Shown here: positions 1 to 7,722 of the stretch, one piece after another
Layout: each line of letters starts with the position of its first letter
Position numbering within the stretch: position 1 is the stretch's first letter
Assembly (NCBI GenBank): GCA_006226755.1
Contig: SBGE01000071.1
Coordinates: 1 to 44,536, forward strand
Length of the DNA stretch: 44,536 nt
From: Deltaproteobacteria bacterium
GTDB lineage: Bacteria; Bdellovibrionota; Bacteriovoracia; Bacteriovoracales; Bacteriovoracaceae
Direction of reading: 5' to 3'
The notes under the pieces: model-generated
Told to the model about the DNA's origin: nothing
The model's input: only the letters and a program-made list of their open reading frames with translations
The model's database searches: none
Made by a program: the position numbers and the translations under genes

Positions 1-71
1 GGACAATAACTACAGGCCATATTACAGGCACTGTTGATTTCAATTTCAACAGCTTCTGGAAATTTACTCAT
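1..71 (-). CDS. Radical SAM protein, N-terminal 23 codons only
   Basis: The first ATG after the stop of the upstream phospholipase D-like gene lies 9 bases downstream of that stop and opens a frame that runs off the left edge. Its 23 codons contain C16-x3-C20-x2-C23 (SACNMACSYC), the cysteine triad that binds the 4Fe-4S cluster in radical SAM enzymes. The preceding strand-like EIEI segment and the Asn before the first Cys resemble MoaA/SPASM-type members. The frame upstream of this ATG is closed by the neighbour's TAA, so no earlier start is possible. No clear ribosome binding site precedes it, so it may be coupled to the gene above. Substrate and reaction cannot be inferred from this fragment. 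Confidence 0.72.
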   Translation of the reverse strand, partial: MSKFPEAVEIEINSACNMACSYC

Positions 72-80
72 GAATCTATT

Positions 81-1517
81 TTACAACAGAAAGTCGAAGA
101 GCGAGGCAAAAAAGGTGACTGCAACGTGCTTGAATCGCTTATAAAAACCTACACCAAGCATCAGATCGTCGTGTCCAATTGGGTTTCCATTTTGGTCGAG
201 ATCTACGCCGGCCGTGTTTTTTCTATGTTCAATATCTGCAATTACATATTCAGCAATTTCAGGACTGTTGTTACAAATAATGGCATTCTCCGCTGAGTAG
301 AGAAAAGATCTTGGATCAAGATTGTACGATCCAATCAATGTATCTTTTTTATCAAAGACAACTGTCTTCGCATGTGTTCCCCAAGGATTTTTCAAAGCAT
401 GTTCCTTCAAAATTTCCCACGGTTTATTCACAGGATTTCCATAATGTATGGAGACGTCCATTCCTTTTTGTGTAAAAAAATCAATTCGATGATTGAAGTT
501 GTTCACAATTAAAATATTGTCAGAAGACCTGATACTATTGGTGAAGAGTTTTACATCAACACCTTTTGCCAGAATAATGCTGTATAGTTCTCGTTCTCTA
601 TCTCGTGTTACAAAGTAAGGAGATTCAATTTCCAAATCATGAGTAACGTTTGTCATCTTTTCATAGATTAGCTCACCCATGTAGCGGGCGTTACCACTTC
701 CACCAGGACCATCTGAAGCATACTCAATATCATTACACAAAAATGTAGGGTAGCTTTCAAGTTGCTTGAGCCCTGTTTCCATGATGTGCTCTCTTCTCTC
801 CAGAATCTTTTCATCTTCTGTCATGAAAGCCTTCGCTTCTTTTGTGTGTTTCTTATAGATACGAAGTTGCTGGAAATATTTTTTCCTAAGTGCAGGACCA
901 AGTCTTCTAAGAGATGCCATTGGTCTAACTTTTTTTTCAGCGTCTTCTGAAACCTTATGATTCCAAAAATAATTGAAAGTTTCCCTCACGTTTTCCACAA
1001 TTGGTCCAGCAAACCACGCATCTCGATCATTATAATTGTAGTTTTTGTAGTTAAAGAAATACTCGTCACCAAGATTTCTTCCACCCAGCAAAGCTTCTTT
1101 GCCATCAATAATTAAAACTTTCTTATGATTTCTAAACTGATAAGACTTAACTCTTAGGATACTTTTTCTGTTGTAATACTTTACTTCAATTCCAGCTTTC
1201 AAAAGCTCCGTTGCATCATAATCGTTAAAAAATAAAAACGGACTCTTGTCGATTAACATTCTGATTTTCACACCTTCAGCATGCTTCTTTAAAAGTGCAT
1301 GAGTCAGAATACGTGCAGTTTCGTCTCGATTGTACATGAAGTATTCAAAGTCGATGGATTCCCTTGCGCGTTCGATCATCTCGATCCGCTTGGCGAAAGC
1401 CGCGGGACCGTCATTTAAAACCATAAACTCGTGGGGAGCTTTCACTTGATAATGAAAACCCTGATCCCCCCAAGCCACTTGGCATAGGAATAGGCAAAAA
1501 AATAGTAACTCTCTCAT
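81..1517 (-). CDS. Secreted phospholipase D / cardiolipin synthase-like protein
   Basis: This 478-residue protein has two HKD motifs, the catalytic pair of the phospholipase D superfamily: H131-x-K133-x4-D138, followed by GGRN, and H382-x-K384-x4-D389, followed by GSYNLDPRS. The second motif with its NLDPRS tail is typical of the cardiolipin synthase and YmdC/ClsC-like branch. A short hydrophobic N-terminus (about residues 1-17) looks like a signal peptide, which suggests a periplasmic or exported enzyme rather than an integral membrane synthase. Residues 200-250 form a Lys/Glu-rich helical insert. Phosphatidyl transfer, phospholipid hydrolysis and nuclease activity are all possible in this superfamily; the sequence does not decide between them. 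A radical SAM gene follows after 9 bases. Confidence 0.85.
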   Translation of the reverse strand: MRELLFFCLFLCQVAWGDQGFHYQVKAPHEFMVLNDGPAAFAKRIEMIERARESIDFEYFMYNRDETARILTHALLKKHAEGVKIRMLIDKSPFLFFNDYDATELLKAGIEVKYYNRKSILRVKSYQFRNHKKVLIIDGKEALLGGRNLGDEYFFNYKNYNYNDRDAWFAGPIVENVRETFNYFWNHKVSEDAEKKVRPMASLRRLGPALRKKYFQQLRIYKKHTKEAKAFMTEDEKILERREHIMETGLKQLESYPTFLCNDIEYASDGPGGSGNARYMGELIYEKMTNVTHDLEIESPYFVTRDRERELYSIILAKGVDVKLFTNSIRSSDNILIVNNFNHRIDFFTQKGMDVSIHYGNPVNKPWEILKEHALKNPWGTHAKTVVFDKKDTLIGSYNLDPRSFLYSAENAIICNNSPEIAEYVIADIEHRKNTAGVDLDQNGNPIGHDDLMLGVGFYKRFKHVAVTFFASLFDFLL

Positions 1518-1600
1518 CTCTGGACTATTGGTATCTTTTGAAACTTAGTTTTTCAAAGGTTGTGAAAAAATTGCATGAAGTACTTTAGAAAAAAGAAAAA

Positions 1601-1688
1601 TGGCGGAGAACAGGAGATTCGAACTCCCGATACCCGGAGGTATACACGCTTTCCAAGCGTGCGCCTTCGACCACTCGGCCAATTCTCC
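1601..1688 (-). tRNA. tRNA-Ser(GGA)
   Basis: An 88-nt cloverleaf with a long variable arm, as expected for serine. The acceptor GGAGAAT pairs with GTTCTCC, followed by discriminator G and an encoded CCA. The anticodon loop is TTGGAAA, giving anticodon GGA. The T arm contains GTTCGAATC. A T-rich stretch follows the CCA on the transcribed strand but no convincing hairpin. Confidence 0.96.
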
Positions 1689-1744
1689 GCATTTTTGGGA
1701 ATTAATTAAGTAACATGGGTGCAAGTTATCGACAATAGGGGGAA

Positions 1745-2233
1745 TTAAAGAAACTTGGTCTTATGCTTATATCGACCGCGCTTATCCCGAAAAAAATTAC
1801 TGATCAGCTGGCTGCACTCAAAATGCATCAAACCACCGACAATTCCAAGCCTGTGATTAAGCCTCGCGTCATTATTGAATTGATAGCCCAGACTAAGAGA
1901 TCCACCTTTAGGGTCATAGGCTCCAAACATCACAGTTTTCACCCGTGCCTGAAGTGCGGCCGAAAGGCACATCGGACAAGGCTCAAGTGTTACATATAGA
2001 GTTGTATCAACAAGTCTCCATTGACCTAACGTTTGTGAAGCTTCTCTAATGGCCAAAATTTCTGCATGTCCACAGGGATCATTATTTTTTTCTTTATTAT
2101 TTCGTGCCTTCGCCAAAACCTTTCCACCAGCATCCACAATCACAGCACCAACTGGCACCTCGTCTTCGCGATAAGCTTCCTCAGCAAGAGTAAGCGCAAC
2201 ACCCATGTTCCATAAGTGATCTTTAAAATTCAT
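1745..2233 (-). CDS. tadA: tRNA-specific adenosine deaminase TadA
   Basis: This cytidine/deoxycytidylate deaminase-fold enzyme (162 aa) converts A34 to inosine in tRNA-Arg(ACG). The zinc site is complete: H56-A-E58 (in PCGHAE) and P-C86-P-M-C89. The segment following the zinc motif (FGAYDPKGGSLSL) and the C-terminal FFRDKR are typical of TadA. Length is normal. The ATG overlaps the stop of the upstream PilZ-like gene as ATGA, so the two are probably translated together. Its expected substrate, tRNA-Arg(ACG), is encoded about 2 kb away at 4230-4306. The only real alternative is a guanine deaminase-like member, which the motif context makes less likely. Confidence 0.93.
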   Translation of the reverse strand: MNFKDHLWNMGVALTLAEEAYREDEVPVGAVIVDAGGKVLAKARNNKEKNNDPCGHAEILAIREASQTLGQWRLVDTTLYVTLEPCPMCLSAALQARVKTVMFGAYDPKGGSLSLGYQFNNDARLNHRLGIVGGLMHFECSQLISNFFRDKRGRYKHKTKFL

Positions 2234-2946
2234 GATGTCGTCTTTTTAAATTTGTCTTTCGTCTTTAGAAGTTTTTCATTCTTATAGGAAAGCATCAACT
2301 CTTCATAGACATGCTTTTCTTCTGCGTTCTCAAGATAGAATTTGAAACCATAAGTCCAAGGCCTGCCAACAGAGTAGCGACGCTTGCTCATAATCTCACC
2401 TTTGAATTTATTTTCACCATATTGAACGTCTAACTTTGAACCAATAGCAAGATCTTCAAAGAGTTGCAGTCCAGCCGACTCTCTTCTTAAATCATTAAGG
2501 CGACCTTTAATTTTCTCATGATTCTCAGTGCTTACTGTGACTTTCAGATCGTGCCTGTAACGAAAGTCGTATTCCCACCACGAAACAATAGGGTAGTAAA
2601 TCGGATTGTGGAGAATATACATCTCCATCACGATGAAAATGACAGCTAAGGCATACAAGTAAAATTGGACCTGTGAGATCTCTGCAAAAACAATCTTCCC
2701 AACCAAGGAGAGGATTAAAACTATTGAGAAGGTCCAAAAGGTATAGAAAAGTTTTTTAATCGTCAGGTAATAAAGCCTGTAGAAAGTAATAAGGAGGCCT
2801 AGTAGTACGAGATCATAGATTGGAGTTTCAAACTTGATAAAACTTGTCAGAATCGAGAGACACAAAAGGCCAAAGTGGGTCCAGTGCAGAACAAATACTC
2901 TGTCCAGTTCTTGTCTCAATTTCCAATCTGTAATTGTAATCCTCAT
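2230..2946 (-). CDS. Membrane protein with C-terminal PilZ-like domain
   Basis: A 238-residue protein with about four hydrophobic segments between residues 20 and 120 and a soluble C-terminal half. That half begins with a basic stretch (FRYRHDLKV) and then DLRRESAGL, which together resemble the RxxxR and D/NxSxxG c-di-GMP-binding motifs of PilZ domains, here in a degenerate form. Similar membrane-PilZ architecture occurs in cyclic-di-GMP effectors. The sequence does not prove ligand binding because the first motif is imperfect. It overlaps tadA by four bases downstream and lies 13 bases from the divergent msrA start. No good ribosome binding site is visible before the ATG. Confidence 0.6.
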   Translation of the reverse strand: MRITITDWKLRQELDRVFVLHWTHFGLLCLSILTSFIKFETPIYDLVLLGLLITFYRLYYLTIKKLFYTFWTFSIVLILSLVGKIVFAEISQVQFYLYALAVIFIVMEMYILHNPIYYPIVSWWEYDFRYRHDLKVTVSTENHEKIKGRLNDLRRESAGLQLFEDLAIGSKLDVQYGENKFKGEIMSKRRYSVGRPWTYGFKFYLENAEEKHVYEELMLSYKNEKLLKTKDKFKKTTS

Positions 2947-2959
2947 GCTACTATTCTAA

Positions 2960-3556
2960 ATGATGATGACTATTAGACGCAATTTCTTGTTTTTATTGTT
3001 CATGTTTTCTCTTTCTTCCAATGCTTTTGCAGATGGAAAGGCGACCATTGCAGGTGGTTGTTTCTGGTGCATTGAAGAGGCCATGGAGAAAGTTGATGGT
3101 GTTAAGGAAGCAGTAAGTGGCTTTTCTGGCGGTGACAAAGTCAATCCATCATACAAAGAAGTCGCATCAGGACTAACAAAGCATATTGAAGCAGTACAAG
3201 TTTCTTTTGATGAAAAGAAAGTTAGTTACGAAACAATTATCCGAAAGTTTTTTATGAATATTGATCCTACAGATGATGGGGGACAGTTTGTCGATCGAGG
3301 TCCTCATTATGCTCCTGCGATTTTTTATCACAATGATGAGCAAAAAAATATTGTCGATAAGATCATTAAGGAATTTGAAGAAAAGAAAATTTTCGGTAGC
3401 AAAATCAAAGTCGCCGTTAGGTCATATAAAAACTTCTATCCCGCAGAAGAGTATCATCAAGATTATTATAAAAAGAGTCCCATCAGGTACAAGTTCTATA
3501 AGTTCAACAGTGGGCGAACTCAGTATGTGAACAGTATTTGGAAAGATAAGAAATAA
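2960..3556 (+). CDS. msrA: Peptide methionine sulfoxide reductase MsrA, exported
   Basis: MsrA reduces the S epimer of methionine sulfoxide in proteins. The catalytic motif GCFWC is at residues 33-37 with C34 as nucleophile; the DPTDDGGQFVDRG and AEEYHQDYY segments are family signatures. A hydrophobic N-terminus ending near NAFA (residue 24) is a signal peptide, so the enzyme should work in the periplasm. The only cysteines are C34 and C37; the separate C-terminal resolving cysteine found in many MsrAs is absent. Three ATG codons in a row start the frame and the first is used here; none has a clear ribosome binding site. The stop abuts the convergent CPBP gene. Confidence 0.93.
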   Translation: MMMTIRRNFLFLLFMFSLSSNAFADGKATIAGGCFWCIEEAMEKVDGVKEAVSGFSGGDKVNPSYKEVASGLTKHIEAVQVSFDEKKVSYETIIRKFFMNIDPTDDGGQFVDRGPHYAPAIFYHNDEQKNIVDKIIKEFEEKKIFGSKIKVAVRSYKNFYPAEEYHQDYYKKSPIRYKFYKFNSGRTQYVNSIWKDKK

Positions 3557-4159
3557 TCAATAAAGAAAGTATGCACCAATTCCAAATCCTAAGTTAAACA
3601 AGATGTGATAAATCACCGGAACAGAGATGGATTTACTTTGGATATACTTTTCTCCCCACCAGAAGGATACCAATAATACATAAATGAACTGAAATGAAAT
3701 AAAAGTCATATAGGGAGCAGATACCATTAACACTGACTTAAAATGGGCGAGAGCAAATAATACAGATGTTAAAAACAGTGTTCCCCTCTGGCATTTTGTA
3801 ATGGATTCAAAACCATGCCAAAGAGCAAATCTAAATACAAGTTCCTCAAGCAAAGGCCCAACCAGAACGAGAAAGAAAAGAACAAACGTATTATTCATGG
3901 CAAATGGAAGTTCTGTATTCAAACCTTTCGCCAAAAGAATTGTCAGAACTCCTGCAACAAGTGACCCCAGAAACCCTTTGCCGTACTTGCTGAAATCTAC
4001 TTTAAACTCCAGTTTTTTACTGAACAAAACAAACGCAATAATGACGTAGGCCACTTCATAGTAGTAGGGGATAAACCCTTTCCAAAAAGGAAGTAGAAGT
4101 TCACCAAAAAAGGCGAGAAAGAGATACGTTAAAACGAGAATTATGTTTAAAGCTTGCAT
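3557..4159 (-). CDS. CPBP-family intramembrane metalloprotease
   Basis: A 200-residue polytopic membrane protein of the CPBP/Abi (Rce1-like) family. The three family motifs are visible: EELVFR at 105-110 (EExxxR), ALAHF with H139 (FxxxH), and HILFN at 185-189 (HxxxN). In Rce1 these residues form the glutamate-activated catalytic site. Bacterial members act in prenylated-peptide processing, bacteriocin immunity or membrane protein processing; the substrate here cannot be told. Its stop codon directly abuts the stop of msrA on the other strand, leaving no room for a terminator between the two genes. Confidence 0.82.
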   Translation of the reverse strand: MQALNIILVLTYLFLAFFGELLLPFWKGFIPYYYEVAYVIIAFVLFSKKLEFKVDFSKYGKGFLGSLVAGVLTILLAKGLNTELPFAMNNTFVLFFLVLVGPLLEELVFRFALWHGFESITKCQRGTLFLTSVLFALAHFKSVLMVSAPYMTFISFQFIYVLLVSFWWGEKYIQSKSISVPVIYHILFNLGFGIGAYFLY

Positions 4160-4229
4160 GTATTCATTTTATCGCTTTGTGAATTTTTCTCAAGTGAGTG
4201 ATGGGATAAGTAATTTTGAATTTTAAAAG

Positions 4230-4306
4230 TGGCGCAACCGGCAGGATTCGAACCTGCGACCACTTGATTCGTAGTCAAGTACTCTATCCAGCTGAGCTAC
4301 GGTTGC
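4230..4306 (-). tRNA. tRNA-Arg(ACG)
   Basis: A 77-nt cloverleaf with acceptor GCAACCG pairing with CGGTTGC, discriminator G and encoded CCA. The anticodon loop CTACGAA gives ACG, which needs A34-to-inosine editing by TadA to read CGU, CGC and CGA. The T loop GTTCGAATC is standard. It is the third gene of the local tRNA cluster in the direction of transcription. Confidence 0.96.
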
Positions 4307-4323
4307 ACTATTGAATTAAAAAA

Positions 4324-4411
4324 TGGCGGAGAAGGCGAGATTTGAACTCGCGGTACCCGAAGGTACGACACCTTAGCAAGGTGCTGGATTCGGCCACTCT
4401 CCCACTTCTCC
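4324..4411 (-). tRNA. tRNA-Ser(GCT)
   Basis: An 88-nt tRNA with a long variable arm. Acceptor GGAGAAG pairs with CTTCTCC, followed by G and encoded CCA. The anticodon loop TTGCTAA gives GCT, reading AGU and AGC. It lies 17 bases upstream of tRNA-Arg(ACG) and 12 bases downstream of tRNA-Ser(TGA), so the three are probably one transcript. Confidence 0.96.
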
Positions 4412-4423
4412 GAAGATAAAAAA

Positions 4424-4511
4424 TGGCGGAGGACACAGGATTTGAACCTGCGGACCCGTTAAGGTCAATGGTTTTCAAAACCACCGCTTTCGACCACTCA
4501 GCCAATCCTCC
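4424..4511 (-). tRNA. tRNA-Ser(TGA)
   Basis: An 88-nt tRNA with a long variable arm. Acceptor GGAGGAT pairs with GTCCTCC (with one G-T), followed by G and encoded CCA. The anticodon loop TTTGAAA gives TGA, reading UCN codons with U34. It is the first gene of the tRNA cluster and has a good promoter just upstream. Confidence 0.96.
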
Positions 4512-4523
4512 GCGAATTGCATG

Positions 4524-4552
4524 ATAATAAGGCCACTTAGACCTTTTGACAA
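4524..4552 (-). promoter_or_regulatory. Sigma70-type promoter of the tRNA cluster
   Basis: On the minus strand TTGTCA (-35, five of six consensus) and TATTAT (-10, five of six) are separated by exactly 17 bases and end 12 bases before the mature 5' end of tRNA-Ser(TGA). It sits in the gap between the GYF/TPR gene and the tRNA cluster, and would drive Ser(TGA)-Ser(GCT)-Arg(ACG). Confidence 0.7.
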
Positions 4553-4575
4553 TATCTCATCTATGAAATTGTGCA

Positions 4576-7500
4576 TTATCTGAGTTCTTTTACAAGGGCC
4601 TCGACCTGCCCTCTATCAGGGGCGTTCGGGTAAATTTGCAAGTATGTTTCGAAAGATTCTACGGCCAATCCAGACTGTCCTGAGGACCGATAAACATAGC
4701 CAAGCTGCTTGTGGATTTCTGGGTTGCCTTCCTCTCGTTTTTTGGCGCGAAGCAACAATTCTCTCGCTTCATCAAAAAAGTTCTGTTTAAATTTAATATA
4801 CGCTAGTCCCAAGAGGGCCTCGACGTATTTACCATTTATTGAAATCGCTTTCTCATAGTTCTTTGTGGAATCAAGCCATTTCTTTAAACCTTTGTTGGCT
4901 TCTCCTCTAACAAAATAACCAAACTCCAAAGTAGGGTTGAGTTTAACTTCTAATTCAGCGTACTCGAGTGCTTTATTGAAATCTCCCATGGCCATATAAA
5001 TTTTTGCCAAATAGTAATGAGTCTTTGGGAATGACTTCAATCTTTCTGTAATGGATAGAAAAATTTCAATCGCAGATTGATATTGTTTTTCTCTGAAAAG
5101 ATATTCTCCAAGAGTCATTCTTGTCTCAAGGTCACCTGGATTAACTTTGATCAATTCGCGTGCATATCGAATTACATCTTTATATCTCTCGTCCAATTTT
5201 GCAGCTTTAATCAAGAATTCATAGAAAGACTGATCCTTCTTGGGAAGATCTTCGACTCGTTTTCTGTATTCTTCAAAAAACTTCATCTGCCCGCTTTTAT
5301 AATAATAAATGGCCATTTCACCAATCAATTGCGGGTTGTCCTTGTTTTCACTTAGAACATCTCTAAGATAACCGAGTGCTGCATCGATATCTGATCTTTC
5401 ATACAGAATTCGTGCATAAGTAATTCGATAGTTGATATTCTTTGGGTCAAGCGAGATGGCCTCTGACAGCATTTGTTTTGAGAGACTGTACTTTCTTGCT
5501 TTTAGATATACTTGTGCCAATAAAAAGTAATCGGCATCATTTAAAGGATATCTCTTAATCGACTCTTTTAACCACTTTACTGTGAGAACTGTATTATCTC
5601 TCTTTTCATAGTAGCGCCCAAGCACAGAAGCATATTGATAAGAAGCTCTGAACTTTGTTTGAGAAACGATATTAATGAGTCTGTTTGCATCAGCTAATTT
5701 CATGGCATTGATATAGGCCATGATCAGTTTGAAGTTGATACCAATATTTAGAGGGTTTTCAGTTCTTAGTTTTTCCAGAGTACTAATTGCAGACTCGAAG
5801 TAACCTCTCATTACTTGAATTTCTGATAGAAGAAGTTGAGCGGGGATATAGCCTGGTGCCATGTCTGCCGCTTCAATGGCCTGCTTGAAGGATTTCTCCC
5901 ATTCTTTCTTTTGGGCAGACAAACGTGCCTGCTTCATGAGATTGATTACTTTACTTTGAAGGATGAGATTTTCAACAGATTGAGTGCCACCCAAACTTAA
6001 TGCTGCCAACCTAGACCGAAGTACATCAGACTCTTGAATCTTCAAGGCTAAGTTGAATAATTCAGCAGCTTTTGTTTGATTCTTGTTAATTGCAGAAAGC
6101 ATCCCCATATTTTCTAAGAATTTTGCATAGTAAACAGGGCTTCCTTCACTTCCGAGTTCTTCAACCCTCTGTAATAGAATTTTATATTTTCTATAATCTG
6201 CTTTTTGAACCTGATAGTCTGAGAATTTCAAAAGAAGTGGTACAGAATTGGGAAATTTCTTGAGTCCTTCTGCAACCAACTCATAACTCTCATCTAATCT
6301 TTCATCTAGCTCGAGAAAACTACTGAGAGCAAGGTAGACATCTATAGTTTTTTTAGGAAGATCTTTTAGTTTGTCATAAACTTTTCTTGCTTTTGGCAAT
6401 TCTCCTGCTTCCCTTAGGACATCCATATAAAATGCCATGAGCTTTACGGAAGGCTTTGAAACACGGATAAAGTTTTCAATGATATTAATAGAGGTTTGAT
6501 ACTTCTCGTATTCAGAATAAAATCTCGCAGCACCCATCGCAACGTTTATGTCACTCAACAATTTTGTCTTGGCGATTTTAATAAGTTTAAAAAGTGTATT
6601 CGCAGCACTAACTTTGTCAGTCGCGTTTTGATAAATCTCGGCATAGGTCAGGATTAACCAGCCTAAGGCCTTATTGTCTCTAAATTTAAAACTAAGACTC
6701 TGCTTGAAGAACACTGCAGCCTGGACAGTATTCATATATCCACCCTTCGAATACGTCTCCACACCTTTGGCCAAAAACTCATTGGATTTCATTTCGTCCA
6801 TCACCTCAACGGCAACAGGAAAATTAATCGCAATTCTTTGTGGAATTGGCTTTTCTTTAGGCTCGTCTTCCCAAAGAAACCATATGACAACGAGAAAAGC
6901 GAAAGCAACTATTGGCTTCATTGGCTTTTTCTTGGGCTCTTTGTCTTCTTTTTTTTCTTTTGGCTCTTTTTTCTTTGGTCGCTCAATTTTTTCTTTTTCT
7001 TCAATGATTCTTCTTTGGAATTCTTTTTCAGCGACAAGAGATTCATTCTTCACAGAGGGGAGAAGTTCATTTAGATTTGCAACAACAGTCGCCTCATTTG
7101 TATCGACGAGATCTTCTTCCTCTTCCGGCTCTTCTTCCTCTTCAGGAACTTCTTCGACTTCTTCTTCCTCTGTCTCATCTTTTATTGGTTCGAGTGGTTT
7201 AAGAACACGTGTCTTCTCTATATCATCCATTACTGGTCTTCTAAGGACGACCGTCTTTTCTACTCCGCTATCATCTTCCTCGTCTTCTTCCTCTATTTCA
7301 TCATCCAATTCATCGAGTTCTGCTTTTTTCTCTTCGTATTTTTTTTCTAGCTCATCATAATTGACATCAACTGCCTGCTCTCCCTCTTTTGAGAATTTGA
7401 ACTCTTCCATCTGTTCATGAGGCTCATCTTCGACCTCCTCTTTAGCAGATTTCAATTTTTTAACCAGATTCATTCTGGCCAATGTATCAACAGTTGTTTT

Positions 7501-7722
7501 TTCTTGGAGTTCTTCAGCGGCTTTTTGCTTTGAAATTATTTGCTTGATCACATCTGTAATGGCTGAAAAATCTTTTACTTTTTTCCAATCTCCACCAGGA
7601 AACATTTGGCAGGGTTCATTTCCACTCACATGGCCTTTTTCATATAGCTCTCCAATTTGACCAGCGTCAAACGGACCGACTATACGGCCTGATGATAATT
7701 TCACCCTGTATTTTTTTTTCAT
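4576..7722 (-). CDS. GYF-domain, membrane-anchored TPR protein
   Basis: A 1048-residue protein. Residues 3-55 match a GYF_2-type domain (GPF at 16-18, then a G-D-W near 44-46), a protein-interaction fold. Residues 95-265 are highly charged and probably disordered, with long Glu runs and a Lys-rich end. Residues about 269-284 form one membrane segment. From about 310 to the end there are many TPR-like helix pairs with typical ALxLxP spacing. The topology is probably a cytoplasmic GYF and acidic region with the TPR superhelix in the periplasm. Three E-[KA]-T-x-V motifs (155-160, 169-174, 210-215) look like short binding or phosphorylation sites. The start overlaps the stop of the NuoN-like gene as ATGA, which suggests co-translation with that module. 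Specific function is unknown; scaffold or assembly factor is an inference. Confidence 0.85.
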   Translation of the reverse strand: MKKKYRVKLSSGRIVGPFDAGQIGELYEKGHVSGNEPCQMFPGGDWKKVKDFSAITDVIKQIISKQKAAEELQEKTTVDTLARMNLVKKLKSAKEEVEDEPHEQMEEFKFSKEGEQAVDVNYDELEKKYEEKKAELDELDDEIEEEDEEDDSGVEKTVVLRRPVMDDIEKTRVLKPLEPIKDETEEEEVEEVPEEEEEPEEEEDLVDTNEATVVANLNELLPSVKNESLVAEKEFQRRIIEEKEKIERPKKKEPKEKKEDKEPKKKPMKPIVAFAFLVVIWFLWEDEPKEKPIPQRIAINFPVAVEVMDEMKSNEFLAKGVETYSKGGYMNTVQAAVFFKQSLSFKFRDNKALGWLILTYAEIYQNATDKVSAANTLFKLIKIAKTKLLSDINVAMGAARFYSEYEKYQTSINIIENFIRVSKPSVKLMAFYMDVLREAGELPKARKVYDKLKDLPKKTIDVYLALSSFLELDERLDESYELVAEGLKKFPNSVPLLLKFSDYQVQKADYRKYKILLQRVEELGSEGSPVYYAKFLENMGMLSAINKNQTKAAELFNLALKIQESDVLRSRLAALSLGGTQSVENLILQSKVINLMKQARLSAQKKEWEKSFKQAIEAADMAPGYIPAQLLLSEIQVMRGYFESAISTLEKLRTENPLNIGINFKLIMAYINAMKLADANRLINIVSQTKFRASYQYASVLGRYYEKRDNTVLTVKWLKESIKRYPLNDADYFLLAQVYLKARKYSLSKQMLSEAISLDPKNINYRITYARILYERSDIDAALGYLRDVLSENKDNPQLIGEMAIYYYKSGQMKFFEEYRKRVEDLPKKDQSFYEFLIKAAKLDERYKDVIRYARELIKVNPGDLETRMTLGEYLFREKQYQSAIEIFLSITERLKSFPKTHYYLAKIYMAMGDFNKALEYAELEVKLNPTLEFGYFVRGEANKGLKKWLDSTKNYEKAISINGKYVEALLGLAYIKFKQNFFDEARELLLRAKKREEGNPEIHKQLGYVYRSSGQSGLAVESFETYLQIYPNAPDRGQVEALVKELR

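Noticed and set aside
3-296. Open plus-strand frame crossing the left edge
   Set aside because: It runs into the antisense of the phospholipase D-like gene and shows no family motif, while the minus strand of the same bases encodes a radical SAM cysteine motif.
1716-1732. DnaA box-like TTATCGACA near tRNA-Ser(GGA)
   Set aside because: A single near match more than 40 kb from the dnaN region, with no cluster around it.
4308-4505. Short minus-strand reading frame of 65 codons
   Set aside because: It lies across two serine tRNA genes and is explained by them.
6674-7360. Long plus-strand serine-rich reading frame opposite the GYF/TPR gene
   Set aside because: It is the complement of Glu/Lys-rich codons in the acidic linker; low complexity, no start signal, and the minus-strand gene is well supported.
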